A stretch of 64,000 bases of DNA from Thozetella sp. PMI_491 (taxonomy: Eukaryota > Ascomycota > Sordariomycetes > Chaetosphaeriales > Chaetosphaeriaceae): NCBI GenBank assembly GCA_021432635.1, contig MU270040.1:318323-382322 (forward strand). The letters are read 5' to 3'. Positions 1 through 11,607 of this stretch are shown here, piece after piece. Position 1 is the first letter of the stretch. The number at the start of each line of letters is the position of its first letter. The notes under the pieces are model-generated. The model was not told the origin of the DNA and did no database searches. It worked only from the letters and a program-made list of their open reading frames with translations. A program made the translations under genes and the position numbers.

Positions 1-361
1 TTGTTCTTGAGATGGAGAAGTAGGCTCTCCGCATGTTGATACACTCCGAGATTGTTAGACGAGCCCCCGGACACATCTGCGATGTAGCCAAACACCATAA
101 TGCGCGCAGTAGGGAACGACCTCGCGAGGTCCGAAGGCCAGTAGAAGCCTGTGGAGGCATCGCGAAAAGTATGGTAGGGAGATCCGTTCAGCCCATGGAC
201 GATGAGAATGCTTCGAGTGGTTAGAAAAGCTAACTACAGGACGACAACAGAGACTGCGTAACTCACTCTAGCTCGCAGGCCACGGGGTCGCTGAGAACGG
301 TGATGCCCTCGCGACGGACGACCTCCGGCGATCCGGGGGAGCGAGGGCGATGCGCACTCAT
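1..361 (-). CDS. alpha/beta-hydrolase (serine esterase-like) domain protein, N-terminal part, cut by window edge
   Basis: Only the 5' part is present; the gene runs off the left edge. Exon 1 is 361-267, an intron of 56 nt spans 266-211 (GTGAGT donor, TTCTAAC branch point, AAG acceptor), and exon 2 continues from 210 to base 1 with no stop. The protein starts MSAHRP and reaches an oxyanion-type HGLNGS motif, then WPSDL, FPTARIMVFGY and HAESLLLHL. This is the layout of the DUF676/SesB-like esterase domain that often heads fungal NLR-type proteins (esterase followed by NACHT/NB-ARC and repeats) but also occurs alone. The catalytic GxSxG lies beyond the window, so activity and the downstream domains cannot be judged. 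Family assignment is by motif recognition. Confidence 0.7.
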
Positions 362-1444
362 ATCGTTGTTGAGTTCGTTCTCCTGATGCTGCCGCTCCAG
401 CCCTTTGTGCGTAACCCAACCGGAAAGATTCCAGCGCGATCTGCTTACTGTCGGCAAGCTGGCAGGTTTACCTTGGGAATAGTGGCAAATGGCAAGTGCC
501 CGGAACCTGCCATGGAGGGCAGCAATAGCAATGAAGCCGTCGTCAAAACAGAGGAGAAAGCCGTTCCATGTCCGCAGGGCGCATGACGTGGACGTTATGC
601 CACGGCCTCCCGCGTCGGCGCGGCCGCTGCAGGGGACCTGAGCACCACCTCCCACGAATAGCTATGTACCCTAGGTACTTACCTTAGGCACCTACGCAGG
701 CCAAACTTGTAGGGCAGACTCGGTGGGGCTTAGCAGAACTAGTGACCGTGAAGGGGTGATTGATTGGCTCGCCAAGGAGTTGGATGCGTATGAGATCTGA
801 GATTGCCGCCATGGCGGCCTCTCCAGCTGTGCATAGCCACCCGGTCCTTGTGCGCGGCTCCGCAGCAGCAGGGAGCTAGCTTTGAGAATTATCGGTTGAC
901 ACCCCGTTGCCAAGATTGTATGGATAGGCATACCCAATCCCAACTACAAGCCACAGGACTTGAGCGGGAAGCTGGTTCAGAGAGAGGTTTCGGTAGAGCT
1001 GCCGTAAATTATCTCTATCGCCTGCTCTGGGATTCTAGAATACACAGCACAATTCGCTCCATAAGTACCTAGTGGACGCGCAAAGAGCGAAATTGGATTG
1101 GGGCGCCGAGGTCTCGGCCTGGACATGCGGGTGAGTGAGGTGGCTGGCGGTGGGTAGGGGTGTCTGCTGAACAGGCATCCTGACCCCCTCCCCCCCCCCC
1201 CCCCCCCCCCTTAAAGTAGTGGTCAGACAGGGCTGGCCCAAATAGGAGGGGTCGTAGCCTTGTGTTCCTGGAATGATAATAGCGCCTGTACTGGGGGGTA
1301 GCTCTTAATTCATGGCTCTCCCCGATCGGCCTTGCAAGCCTCTCCTACTTTCGATCTTGCCTTTGCGCGACCGTAAAACCCCTCCCCTACGGTTCGTGTA
1401 GACAAGCCGTACTGGAATTGGTACACGGTGCCTCAAGAGACACA
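362..1444. other. intergenic region between divergent genes
   Basis: The region separates the leftward hydrolase gene from the rightward AAA ATPase gene and must carry both promoters. Short ORFs here have no recognisable domains. The only distinct feature is the poly-C run listed separately. Confidence 0.5.
1190..1210. repeat. homopolymer C run (21 nt)
   Basis: Twenty-one consecutive C follow a CCCCCT stretch. The length is prone to polymerase slippage or assembly error and lies about 230 bp upstream of the AAA ATPase start. Confidence 0.9.
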
Positions 1445-4209
1445 ATGCCCAGTGAGTAGCTTCGTGCAGCCCTGAAGCGCCGCCGAACGCCTTCTAACGT
1501 GTGCAATATCCTAGGCCCTTATCCGACCCCTCCCGCCCAGCCGCGGCACCGGTTCTTCACCCGCACGCGCCGTCACAAAGACAATACCGAGCACGTCGGA
1601 CGTACGAACGACATACAGACCTTCTTTGAGGCTCCGGACTTCGACGAAAAGGATCCGAAATGGGTCGAGTATGCGCCGCCCTCTCTCCCCCTCGCCAAGA
1701 AGAACAAGCATGAAGGTGCGGCGTTCCAGATCTACAAGCGGCGCAATACGGCGGGCAAGAGGGAAGGCTACTTCGTACAGAAGATTCGCCTGCAAAGTCC
1801 CTACCTGCGCGATGCCCTCAAAGAGACGCTGGAACCTTTCGGCATCACGTACAAGGACAATCTCTACGCCGACTCGACCGCCCCGCACCGGGGGTTGTTC
1901 TTCACCCTCGACCGCATCGCAGAGCTGAGCAAGACTGCCGACGATGAAGTCACTCGGAGCCATTGTGAGCTACTCTGCACCCTCGTGGAGGAGATATTCG
2001 ACGACGCACTAGACCAGCTCGAGACGCTAGAGCGGGACAACAAGATTACCTTTGATCTGCTGTGGACCATGTTTCCGGAAGGTAGTGTTTTCGGCAAAAA
2101 GAACGACACTTCGCCACCGCAGGGCTTAAAGGTCGTTAGAGTCGATCAAAATGAAGAGAGGATGCGGATGGTAGCTTCGGGCGTAGTCTTCGATGGCTTC
2201 CGATACGGGACTATGGAATGGACATGGAGGATTTACAACTTCGATGGCATCCTTGACCGTTCCGACATCCCCAGCATCAAATACATCGACCTGGACAAAA
2301 ATTTAGAAGTGCGTAACCGGCTACTGGAGCGTGGACGGAAGGCCTTGGACTTGCAGTCGATCGGGTACATGACGTACAAGCCCGAAAACTCGGACCCAGA
2401 TAAATCCAACGGCTTCAAGCTGAACCAGGAACAGGTAAGCTTGATGTCCAACGGCTAAGTTGCTGCGGCCATCGATCAATTGCGCGAATCTAACGCTCTC
2501 GTGGTAGGACGAATCGGAGCGTGTCATCATCGATCCTCATCTCTACAGGATGAGGTGCGTGTCATGGGAGGTCGACCCCCTTCCTGGCTATAAAAAGTTC
2601 AAGAGCAACATTTCCGACGGTGAGCCAGACGAACAAAACGACCAAATCGAACAGATCGACATGCATGAGGAAGTAGAAGACTATAGGTCCACGCGGAAAG
2701 ACAAGACCCTTAGACGATACAACTCGCGAGAGGGGTTCCGCGCGGCTCGCATGTCCAAGTATGATGACAGGGGGGGAGGCAAGTATTATGGCAAGCAGGA
2801 AAGCCTAGGTATTCCTCCCTTTCACCTCCGAAAACAATACGTTCTAATCATGCAAGATAGGGCGTGAGGCTTTACGCAGACCCACGAAAGCGGAGCTTGA
2901 AATAAACCGCAAGGCAGTCCTCGAGTCCGACGATAACCTCTTGACGATGTACCCACAAGTCTGCGGATATTCCTTGGACAGGCGCGCCTGGGGTATGCCC
3001 TTACTCTTCCGCCGGAACTCTTCATTCTGCTGACCCAAAGACAGTGCAATGCCAAATAGATCAGCTGTACCCGATAGAGACAGACAAGGGAGTCTTTGAG
3101 AAGGTCGTTCTGGATGATACCAAGAAGGACATTGTCAAGACTTTGGTGGAAGGCCACAGAGATCTGATGGGTCGCTACGATGATCTCATTGTCGGCAAAG
3201 GTGAGCTTTGCCCAAATCATCTCCGCTCATAACCGCCTAACCTGCCCTTGCTAATATTCAATAAAGGCCAGTGTCTCCTCGTAATTCTGAGTGGACCGCC
3301 CGGGACTGGGAAGACGCTAATGGCAGAATCTCGTGCGTCTCTTCCCTATCTATCTTTGCCTGGCGGCCCCCGCTAACGTTTCTTTGGCAGTCGCCGAGCA
3401 CCTGGGCTGCCCGCTTCTGAGAGCAGACTCGCATTTTATCCAACAGAACCGATTTCAGCTTATCCAAGGATATAGTGCCACATTAGGACAGTTTCTCCGG
3501 GATGCGACGGAATGGGGCGGCCTGGTTCTGTTTGATGGTACTTGTCCTATTTCGCCCGCCGGTGGCTACCTGCTCTGACTGACGGTACTCCTAGAACCGG
3601 ATTTTCTCTTCCAAAACCAAGAGACAGGGGCGGACAGAAAGGACCTGCTAGGTAGGTTTATGACCGTCAACACACTACATATTCTGTCTAATCCCTTTCT
3701 TCAGCATTCCTTCGCCAGGCCGAATACTTCCGAGGTAAGCACCAACACTCTGTTTCTGAGATGTGCATTCTCTGTCCTATTGATGCTGACCGTTCGCGAT
3801 AGGAATCATCTTCCTTACTACTAATCTGACCCGTACAATCGATCCGGCCGTCATCTCTCGCGCGCAGATCTACCTCACCTTCCCGGCACTCACCAGTCCC
3901 ATGCGCGTCCGAGTGTGGGAAAACTTTGTTGAGCGGTTGCCCGAGGGCGCCGGCACCCTGTCGCCCGAGGCCATCGCGCGGCTTGCCACTTGGCAAGTGA
4001 ACGGCCGTGAGATCAAGAACATTCTCAACATGACGGTTTCTTTCTGCCGCAAGAAGAAGCAAAAGCTCACACTCGAGGCCATCGAGAGCCTCCTCAAGAC
4101 CATCTGCCCTTCAGCCCGCAGAGAGGGGCAGGATTTGCCGACAACCAATGGGGTTAACGGCAGTGCAGAGAAGGATCTTTCTCGCGATATGTTCTTGCTG
4201 GACTTGTAA
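1445..4209 (+). CDS. AAA+ ATPase with N-terminal DUF7025-type domain (10 exons, 740 aa)
   Basis: Exons: 1445-1451, 1515-2434, 2508-2808, 2861-2992, 3045-3200, 3267-3332, 3391-3537, 3595-3651, 3705-3734, 3803-4209; they sum to 2223 nt. The 7-nt first exon gives MPS; its intron has a TTCTAAC branch point, and no better ATG exists. The DUF7025-like domain includes FDLLWTMFPEGS and YSLDRRAW. The AAA core has Walker A (SGPPGTGKT), Walker B (LVLFDEPD), a sensor-1 Asn (TTN) and an arginine-finger region (SRAQIYL), so ATPase activity looks possible. The lid keeps NGREIKN. Compared with the paralogue at 14953-18303 it lacks the acidic N-terminal repeat and is highly intron-interrupted. The family is expanded in Pezizomycotina and largely uncharacterised; substrate and location are unknown. 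The 3' end converges on the ferroportin gene, with 214 nt between the stops. Confidence 0.85.
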
Positions 4210-4423
4210 ACTTTTGTTTTAGACCGCGCGTCTACCGAAAAGGGGACTGCACGTTGCGAAGAGGGCCGCACAAGATACCACAATTCTACAGGCGCCCGGC
4301 GTTTTATATTGGATATGATATAATAGCTGTCTATACAAGCAGTCTTCACTAGTTCCCGTTGACAACGATGCGTGGGTGGCTCTATTCCCATGATATCATA
4401 AGTCAGTCTCGTCTCGATCATGT

Positions 4424-6263
4424 CTATACGTCATTACTCGATGTTATCCTCTCCAATGCTCTCTCTCTTTCCCTAGCCTTTCCTTTGACGCCGAGAAAGG
4501 GGATTAGGATTTCTAGATGCAGCAAGTGACCCCGGCGACGGTATACGAAGAAAGCGTAAATCCAGCTTGCGCAAGCGACTGCGACAGCGGAAATCGTTGC
4601 GGGCCACTTGAAGTCGTCTGGGCGGAAGAACACGATGGTCACCATGTAAGAGGCAAGTTCGAAGATATTCTGCCAGGCGGCTTCCACGGAGGAAAACGAG
4701 CCCCGGTTTGCCTCCTCGACTTCCTACTAGGAGGGGAAGATCGGAAAGCGTCAGTTGGGTGGTCTCTCAGGCAAGGCTTCTCTGGACCAAAATATAAACG
4801 TAATGCTCACCTCTTGCAGAATAAGCTGAGCGCACAGCTCAAACCCTCTCAGTCCCACACGGCTCAGAGCCATGCCGATGACTAGACCACCAGCAGAGAT
4901 CATAGCGCTACTCTTTGAGAAGGCCCAAAAAACAGCCACCCCAGCAGTGAGCATAGCCACCTGCCAATTGCTCAACCACAGACCCGCTCGCAAGGGCCCG
5001 ATGCGATCCATCAGCCATGGAGCCACCCACGTCGAGAGCAACTCGAAAAACACACTCGCCGTCCGCGCAGCGCTGACTTGGGCAGAGTTATAGCCGACCG
5101 AGAGCAGATAAGTCAACATCTGGCCACCAAAACCGAGGACAGTCAAGTATAACAACGCCAGAGCGAAAGAGGGAATGAATACACGGTGGTGGAAGTAGAG
5201 AGAGAAATCGCCGGCATGCTTGGTCGTGATCGCTCGGATGTAGCGCCAGCTGCGATGAAGCCAGCCATCTAACCCATTTGATAGTTCTGAAGGGCCGTCG
5301 TCGCGTTCCTCCTGGGCCTGATCTTTGGGTCTCTGGAGGCTCGGGACGTCGTAGTAAACTCGAGCTATCGCATAGTACTCCACGGCCACCGAGGAGACGT
5401 TCAACGCAAAATTGACTACGACTGCGGCACTTGTCGAAGCAGTGTCGATTAAGGCGATGAAGAGTGGACCGAACAGTTTGCAAAGCAGGTCGATTCGTCT
5501 CATTTGGGCGTTGAGAGTCTTCATAGCTGCTCGGTCCTCCCTTGCCACGACGACCACCTACACACAATGCCATGAGCAAAGCTTCCGATGAGCAGTGCAT
5601 ATATGTAGAATGTAAGACCTACCCAGTCTCGTTCTACGGATACGGAATTTGTGATGGATGCGAGCTTCTCTATGCAGGCAAGTAGCGTGAGTAGCACTAG
5701 CGCGGCCGCTTTCCATTGGCCTTCAAAGCGGTGGTCTGTGGATAGCAGATAGAAGATAACACATGATAACGCTGCAGCGAGTCGCTGAGAGACTAGACGG
5801 CGGCGGGAAGGGAAGGCATTAGTCCATGTGCTACATACTACATAGTATCAGGCCCACCCAGAAGAAGGTGGCGAAGGAGACTCATCGAATACGGGCAAGC
5901 GGCGCCGAGGGACCTACCAATAGACACTCTGACCACCTGCAGGCGATTGCCAATGTCGATGTATCGGCCGACAGCCGGCGCGAAGATAATAGCTGAGAGC
6001 CCGCGTCCAAATGCATACAGCGACATGGGCAACAGCGTTCCAGGGAAGATGGCTGCCAGGTATAGCACGGCGCCGAACTCGAAGACGCGCGAGTTCCATG
6101 TCGAGAGAAAATGTGACGTGTAGAGCCGGTAGGCAATATGCTTGGGGACTTGTGGCTCAGGAGAGTTTGAGGACGGCGAGCCCCTGCGACGGGCGGGCTG
6201 CTCAAGAAGCAGAGCTCGCTCATCGGGAGCGCTTTCCTCGTCGATCTGCGCAGAGGATGCCAT
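4424..6263 (-). CDS. ferroportin-family (SLC40) metal exporter
   Basis: Exons 6263-5918, 5792-5623, 5557-4811 and 4723-4424 give 520 aa. An in-frame ATG at 6347 would add 28 residues; I chose the start giving MASSAQIDEE. Family landmarks are in order: NSRVFEFG (TM1), an AFGRGLSAIIFAPAVGRYID loop, the NRLQVVRVSI motif joined across intron 1 to SQRLAAALSC, and, near the end, GLRGFELCAQLILQEEVEEANRG followed by FSSVEAAWQNIFELASY. About 10-12 membrane segments are visible. Ferroportins export Fe(II) from the cytosol. In fungi the likely membrane is plasma or vacuolar, which the sequence does not decide. Introns 5793-5917, 5558-5622 and 4724-4810 all use GT-AG. A long hydrophilic insert lies around residues 215-250. 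Confidence 0.88.
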
Positions 6264-7092
6264 TGCTGCCGGCCGGCTGGCTGTGGAAAAGAAAAGGGGG
6301 CAAAGACCGAAACTTGAGGTGGCACCGGCAACCTTAATGGCACGCACGATACTTGCAGATAGGTACCCGCTTATCTACCTGCTTGGGCAAAGTTTAGCGG
6401 GGTACGCCAGGGGTAGCCACTGCGCCCAGCCTAAAAGAGGCAAGGATTCAGGGTCTTGCGCCAGGTATGTACATGCCACCTGAGCATTCCGGTCAAAGCT
6501 ATAGTGCATATAAGTAGTAGGACATCGTGCCTGATGTATAGTGCTTTGATGGGCGAACATCTCGATAAATCTGCTGGCACTATCTGTCCTTGTCCCTCGG
6601 CGATGGAATTGTTGGACGCGAAGGTGTCTGGCGGGGTAGTGGCCCGCAGAATCTCATACCAGACCTACTTCCTACCACGGATACTCCAAGAGTGAAAGCT
6701 CCTAATACAGTCCATACTGCTCCTTCCTATCCCCAATAAAAATACGGCTGTTGACGGTTATTGACAGCCAATGACAAGTCCAATAGCAGTTAGGAATACG
6801 AACTGCATTCTCTCCGAGGGCGATCTAGCTTGGCCAACCAGCAAAGCTGAACGTACGGCTGGGTCGATTAAAGCTCACATTTGGCGAGTCCCTAGTCGAT
6901 ACTAAATATTTTTCAAGTGTGCGAAGGCACCGGTCAAACCCTAATACTTATAGTTATCATCACCGGCCGATATAGCTTGGGAACACCGCCCAGGCATGTA
7001 TACTTGAGGGATTTATGGATCAATTTGACCACTAGTTGTGAATAAAACTGCGAAGTTTGTGTCGGTCATGCTTTCCCCGCATGTTGATGCTA
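6264..7092. other. intergenic: upstream of ferroportin, downstream of membrane-protein gene
   Basis: No recognisable gene. It contains the ferroportin promoter, transcribed leftward, and the 3' flank of the 7093-8843 gene. The part from about 6900 to 7060 is AT-richer. No RNA gene was seen. Confidence 0.45.
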
Positions 7093-8843
7093 TTACACTA
7101 CGATCTCTTCTCTGGAGTGACGCAGCCTCTTCATAACTCTGCGCTGCCGAAGAAGAGACGAAACCTCATCAAACACGTTGAAAATATCCAGAAGGAATAC
7201 CCAGATGAAGATGGTAAAGTTGCCCAATGTCGCCATGGTCGTGACAACGACTAGATAAACGAGAAAGAGGAATATGATGGAACCGTTTACCCGCTTCAGC
7301 GAGTAAGGATCTGGGTATGGAGTAAGAGTTTGATCCTCCAATGATGTCGCGTTTGTGGCTGCAAGGTCCTTTAGATTGCCTTCGATATCAGATCGGCTCG
7401 TGCCTGCTCTGGTAATGTCTTCGTGGGAATGGCTGTCTGAGTTAACAGGCATTTCCGTCGACATTGCTGTCGTTAGATCCAGTGTGCTTGTCCCAACGGA
7501 TTTCGTGTCTAACGGTGCTCTCTTCGTCAGTCGCTGGATAGAAGGTAAGAGAACCCCGGCCTGGGCGTACCTGATTTGACGAAGAACGCCTCAAGGAAGG
7601 ACAGTACAGGCAAAAGAAGCAAAACAAGGGGGGCAATTTGCCCGAATCCCATCCGGGTAGCTGGCCCGAGGCAGTTCAAAACATCAGGGGACATAGTTTG
7701 GTTAGCGCCGCTAAGAAAGTCGTTGTAGGAGTAACAGGACTGCCAGCTTGTAACAGAGCTGCTGAAACCGTAAGAAAAACTAAAAATAAGCCAGATGATC
7801 TGCCACGCAAAGCTAGATGAAAGCTCGATGTAGGCAAGATAGACCACATGAGGCAATAACTGGATCGTGCCCCTCTTTTCCTTGAGCAAGGTGGATATTC
7901 GTTTCACTTCTCGGGCTCGTATCGAGACCACCCTGCCAAATCTCGGGCTAAATCGATCGAAAATACGGCCAGCTGAAGGATCAGATGGCTCTGGAAGGAA
8001 TACCTGAGCCGTTCTCGTAATGAATGCGTAGGCAAGCCAGATTATACTGAAGAAGTCAACTTGGGGCCCTAGTGCTGTTTTCTTGTAAGCGCAGAATATG
8101 GCCTCCGAGGGACTGGTTGTACTAAAAGTAAAATCGGTTGTTGCGCTTATAGTATTGGCCGCCAAAAGCATAACGACGACAACAAACATGGTCGAGACTC
8201 TCAAAATCCTTGCCCAGCTGTTGCTACGGATGGTGCTAAATTCGTCGCGAAATCATCAGCTCAGACTATTCTACTAAAGATGGCAGGGCTGTAAGTAATA
8301 AAGTCACGTTACCGTCGCAATATGACCAGCGTTGCCATATGAATGGTGGACGATAGCCACGCGACTCCGGTGGCAACCCGGAAAGAATAGACCGTAATAT
8401 CCCCTTTGCTGAACATGGAGACGAGGATGGCGAATCCTGTGACAAGCTGTTGGTCGCTCAGCGAGAGTAGGAACCCCTCAAAGCCTTTCTGCAGCCGAGG
8501 ATTCGGCTTAGTCTTTGCAATCTGATCCCATTTCCTCCGAGGTAAGACTAGTCGCTTGAACAAAAGTTTGATCACATTGTCTGCGCCGTTCTCGAGGCCC
8601 CCCGGAAGACCGCCCCCAAAATAGCCGTAGAGGATGAAGAGGAAGGTGAGCGCAGCAGACACCCAGAAAGAAACCATCACCTGGAGAAAAGGATGCTCAG
8701 TCAGCAAAGTTCGCTCCTAGGGTATCGTATTAGTGGCAGCCTCGTACACCTATGCCGGCTACATCCGGGTCGATTGCATCATCTTGGAAACAATCGTACG
8801 TCCTCCCATCAATAAAAGTAAATGCTTTCTCATCCTGGGCCAT
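7093..8843 (-). CDS. fungal multi-pass integral membrane protein of unknown function
   Basis: Exons 8843-8748, 8680-8313, 8235-7571 and 7508-7093 give 514 aa. The start MAQDEK is the first ATG before the conserved DPDVAGIG block, which splices cleanly to VMVSFWVSAALTFLF. Other hallmarks of this fungal family are LSDQQLVTGFAILV, SFRVATGVAWLSSTIHMATL and a C-terminal pair of membrane helices. About seven to eight hydrophobic segments are present, with a Cys-containing loop (WQSCYSYNDF) between later helices. A shorter splice choice at the first intron (46 nt) is possible but would delete the conserved AGIG motif. The family is widespread in Pezizomycotina and I know of no established function. 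The C-terminus is hydrophilic and basic (LLRQRRVMKRLRHSREEIVV). Confidence 0.8.
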
Positions 8844-9961
8844 CTTCTTGTCGTTGTCTGGAATCAGGCTCGATGCTGGGGCGGTCCGAGCTGGATTGGG
8901 AGTCTGCGACAAAAAGCAACGCCTCTGGGCAAAGCTCGCCAGTTGATGCAGGGAGGAACAGCACGTGACCTGCGAGAACACCAATTGTGCCTCTGCAGTG
9001 AAAGACGTGGCTGAACATGATTGATCAGCTATAATGCGCGTTACATCACCAGAGAAGCGCCAGGGCCTTGGAGCTTTCTGGTCGTCTGTAACCTAGGTGC
9101 CTGGTTTGATGAGCAATGGCGACACAGCGATGCCTCCCTCTGGTTGATGTTAGGAGGTTTCTCACTCAGCAAAATAGAATATTATGATTGCCAGAACTAG
9201 TTCGCGAGAATCCTGAAGAATCTAGATACAAAACGCGCAAGTCGGGTGGGGATGTGAGCGAATGTAGCTCTGAAACTCGCCAACGCGAAGCCTCGGGCTA
9301 ATAATGATCATAGCAAAGCTAATATTCCGGATGTTCTAGGATGGCCGGACCAATACTGGCAACAAATAGTAGAGAGTCTCGGGATTGCCAAGGGAGAAAG
9401 TTGAAATGAGAGCGACACTCAAGCGAAGGAGTAATCTAGTCTTGAGAGAAAGGGGTGACGTAGAAAGCATCGGGAACGACATAGTTATAGGTAATTTCTT
9501 TTCTCTCTTCACAGACCCAACTCACATCTATTGCTAGCTTATCTTTGAAGCCTGGGGTGGCTATTTCGCTCTTTCAACAGCATACTACTGTCGAAGTCTT
9601 GCAATGTTTGAGCTATAGCAGCTAAGAATGGTGCGCCAAGAGTTGTAGTATTTTAACTCCCTAGGGTTGTATAACTCGAGTTCGGGGCATGTTGGAAGCA
9701 GGCTGGAGAGCTTTGTAGATGTATGATGAAGCGGAGTAGAGTCAATAGGAGATATAAGGAGGGAAAGTAAAGCCTCTGGACTATATACTGTAGATATATA
9801 AGGGCCTAAAGCCTTGCCTTTATGGAGAAGTCCTAAGCTTTGCGGCAGTAGTAAGATGATCGTCTTAAACACTTACCTATCATATATTCTAGCAAAGGCT
9901 ACAAAGAATTATCTCTGGACGAGTAGTTATTCAACGCATATCTTAGCCTATTTATTTATAT
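8844..9961. other. intergenic, partly AT-rich
   Basis: It holds the promoter of the leftward membrane-protein gene and the candidate repeat listed at 9585-9872. From about 9890 to 9975 the sequence is TA-rich. No other gene is recognised. Confidence 0.4.
9585..9872. repeat. candidate degenerate repeat-element fragment
   Basis: The segment has strongly TA-biased codons and reads open on the minus strand as a low-complexity, Leu/Ser/Pro-rich peptide. Its style resembles repetitive, RIP-affected noncoding DNA in fungal genomes rather than a protein gene. It is only a candidate: copy number elsewhere in the genome cannot be seen here. Confidence 0.25.
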
Positions 9962-10588
9962 ATGATATATATATGTGAGCTCACTCTAGCCACGTTTTAC
10001 ATCATTATCCTCTTCAAGGAGAGAGTCAAAGACGAAAAGGTGGCAGCACTCACGGAAAACAACAAGTACGTCTTAGGAGGGCTGCACACAGTGGCGATTT
10101 CATATCAATTCTGGGCGACAGGGGTACTCTACTCGAAATACGCCAATTTCCTGCTTGCGGATGATAGCATGATACTCCCTGTGCTGTCTACGATGCCGGA
10201 CCCGATCGTGTCAACTGTCCTTTTCATCTTCTTCGCTGTTTTATACTACACCTCCAGCGCGAGAGATAAGCTCCTGTCACAAATAAAACCACTACGCTAA
10301 AGTGGTAAAAGTGAAGCCCCACTATACCCCCCTGGTATAATGTAGTATTTATGCCATATATTCTTTTTGTGATAATTACTCCGGTCATCGTCCTAGGTCC
10401 GCAAGTACCTGTACTGGATATTTATAACGATTCTTTGTGTTATGGTTATCTTCCACCCCGCTATGACCGGGATTGGCTATGTCCTTTTGGGGAGATCAGT
10501 CGATGATGTCTGGGAGACGGCTCTAGCCCATGGTGCAGTCGGCGTGGGTGAGGTATATCTATCGATTTTAAGTCCCGCGTTAAGGTAG
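9962..10588 (+). CDS. unresolved membrane-protein gene or remnant
   Basis: Two open segments have coding-like composition. The first (9962-10300) begins with ATG and encodes 112 residues with three hydrophobic stretches, ending at a TAA. The second (10397-10588, entered after a TAG acceptor) encodes YLYWIFITILCVMVIF and a helix-forming tail before a stop. I found no GT donor that joins the two in frame, so this is either a misread boundary, a truncated gene or a pseudogene. I do not recognise the family. The 5' side enters directly from TA-rich sequence, so upstream exons may be lost. Confidence 0.35.
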
Positions 10589-11132
10589 CATTTGCAATTT
10601 AGCCCGTGTAATATGGTACGATAAATTAAGATAGATGAGTCAAACAACTTCTTACTCTTTGTTGCTCCTTAGTACTTTACGCCAACCTCACAATCGCAGA
10701 TGTCGAGCTTTGGCGATGCTCAGCATATTCCATGAACCTCCTATAGTCTCCTCATACCATCACTATAGAGCGTGTGATGTTTATTGAGTGGCTTGTGTCG
10801 AGGGTGTCCGGTATAGCTATGTCGATGCCGAATGCAACAGCTCTTCACAAACCAGTAGTGCAAGCTCCTTCGTGGCCAGCTAGGGCGCCTTTCCACTTCA
10901 AACTTTAGGTGCGGCGGGATAGCATAGATCTATCACAAATTTACAATGCGATCAGCCATTATACCAAGACACGCCAACTATGCGTGTCCAATACGGGGCT
11001 TGGTTTCGCTCAGCACATAGGACAATCGGAATAGTTGAATTTATGATATCCAGTCCATGCGAGGCCTAGATTGCACGAGGTAGAGGCCTGGCTGGCTGGC
11101 TGGCTGGCTGGCTGTCAGATTGCGCATTACCT
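10589..11132. other. intergenic
   Basis: Nothing recognisable apart from a CTGG microsatellite at 11088-11114, directly downstream of the GFA-fold gene. Confidence 0.4.
11088..11114. repeat. (CTGG)n microsatellite
   Basis: About seven tandem copies of CTGG lie 20 nt beyond the stop codon of the GFA-fold gene, in its 3' flank. Confidence 0.9.
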
Positions 11133-11607
11133 CTAACCAAACTGAGGCTCCTGCTTGGCGCCGTCACAATCCTTGAGGTAGCTAACTCGGTCCTTGACGT
11201 AAAACTCAACGCCAATCTTGTTGCCCAGGCTTGCAGCACCGCCGTCCAGACCACCGGCTTTCACGCAGGTGACGTCAGGCATGACCTCGAGCTCCGTATA
11301 CAGGCTCGACCCGCAGTTTCCGCAGAAGAAGTGCTTATTGATCTTGCCCGAGTCTCCCACGCCGTCCCACGACTTGGGGGTGCCTTTGACGACCTGGAAG
11401 GCAGTGCGCGGCACAACGGCGTTGGAGGTGAATGCGCCGCCGGTCCATTTCTGGCAATCGGTGCAATGGCAAAGCGCAGTGGCGGCAGGTTCTCCTGTAG
11501 AACACCTCGTGAGTGATGTCTCCGGAATACTCTCACAGCGAGCACAGACCGGTAAACTGATACTTGATCTCCCCGCACATACACCCGCCAGTTGTTGCAG
11601 CCGCCAT
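11133..11607 (-). CDS. GFA / CENP-V-fold zinc-binding protein
   Basis: Exons 11607-11550 and 11494-11133 give 139 aa, close to the usual length of this single-domain family. Zinc ligands typical of GFA proteins are present: GGCMCG (Cys9, Cys11), CHCTDC (Cys28, Cys30, Cys33) and CGNCGS (Cys77, Cys80). The intron (11495-11549) has a non-standard donor, GTCTGT, but the spliced reading frame restores the conserved YQFTG-EPAATALCHC segment. GFA proteins are often annotated as glutathione-dependent formaldehyde-activating enzymes. Most fungal members have no proven activity, so a thiol or S-hydroxymethylglutathione role is inference only. Expected cytosolic. Confidence 0.85.

Noticed and set aside
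8717-8747. 31-nt or 46-nt first intron for the membrane-protein gene
   Set aside because: The 67-nt choice (8681-8747) joins the conserved AGIG motif directly to the first membrane helix and is a normal length.
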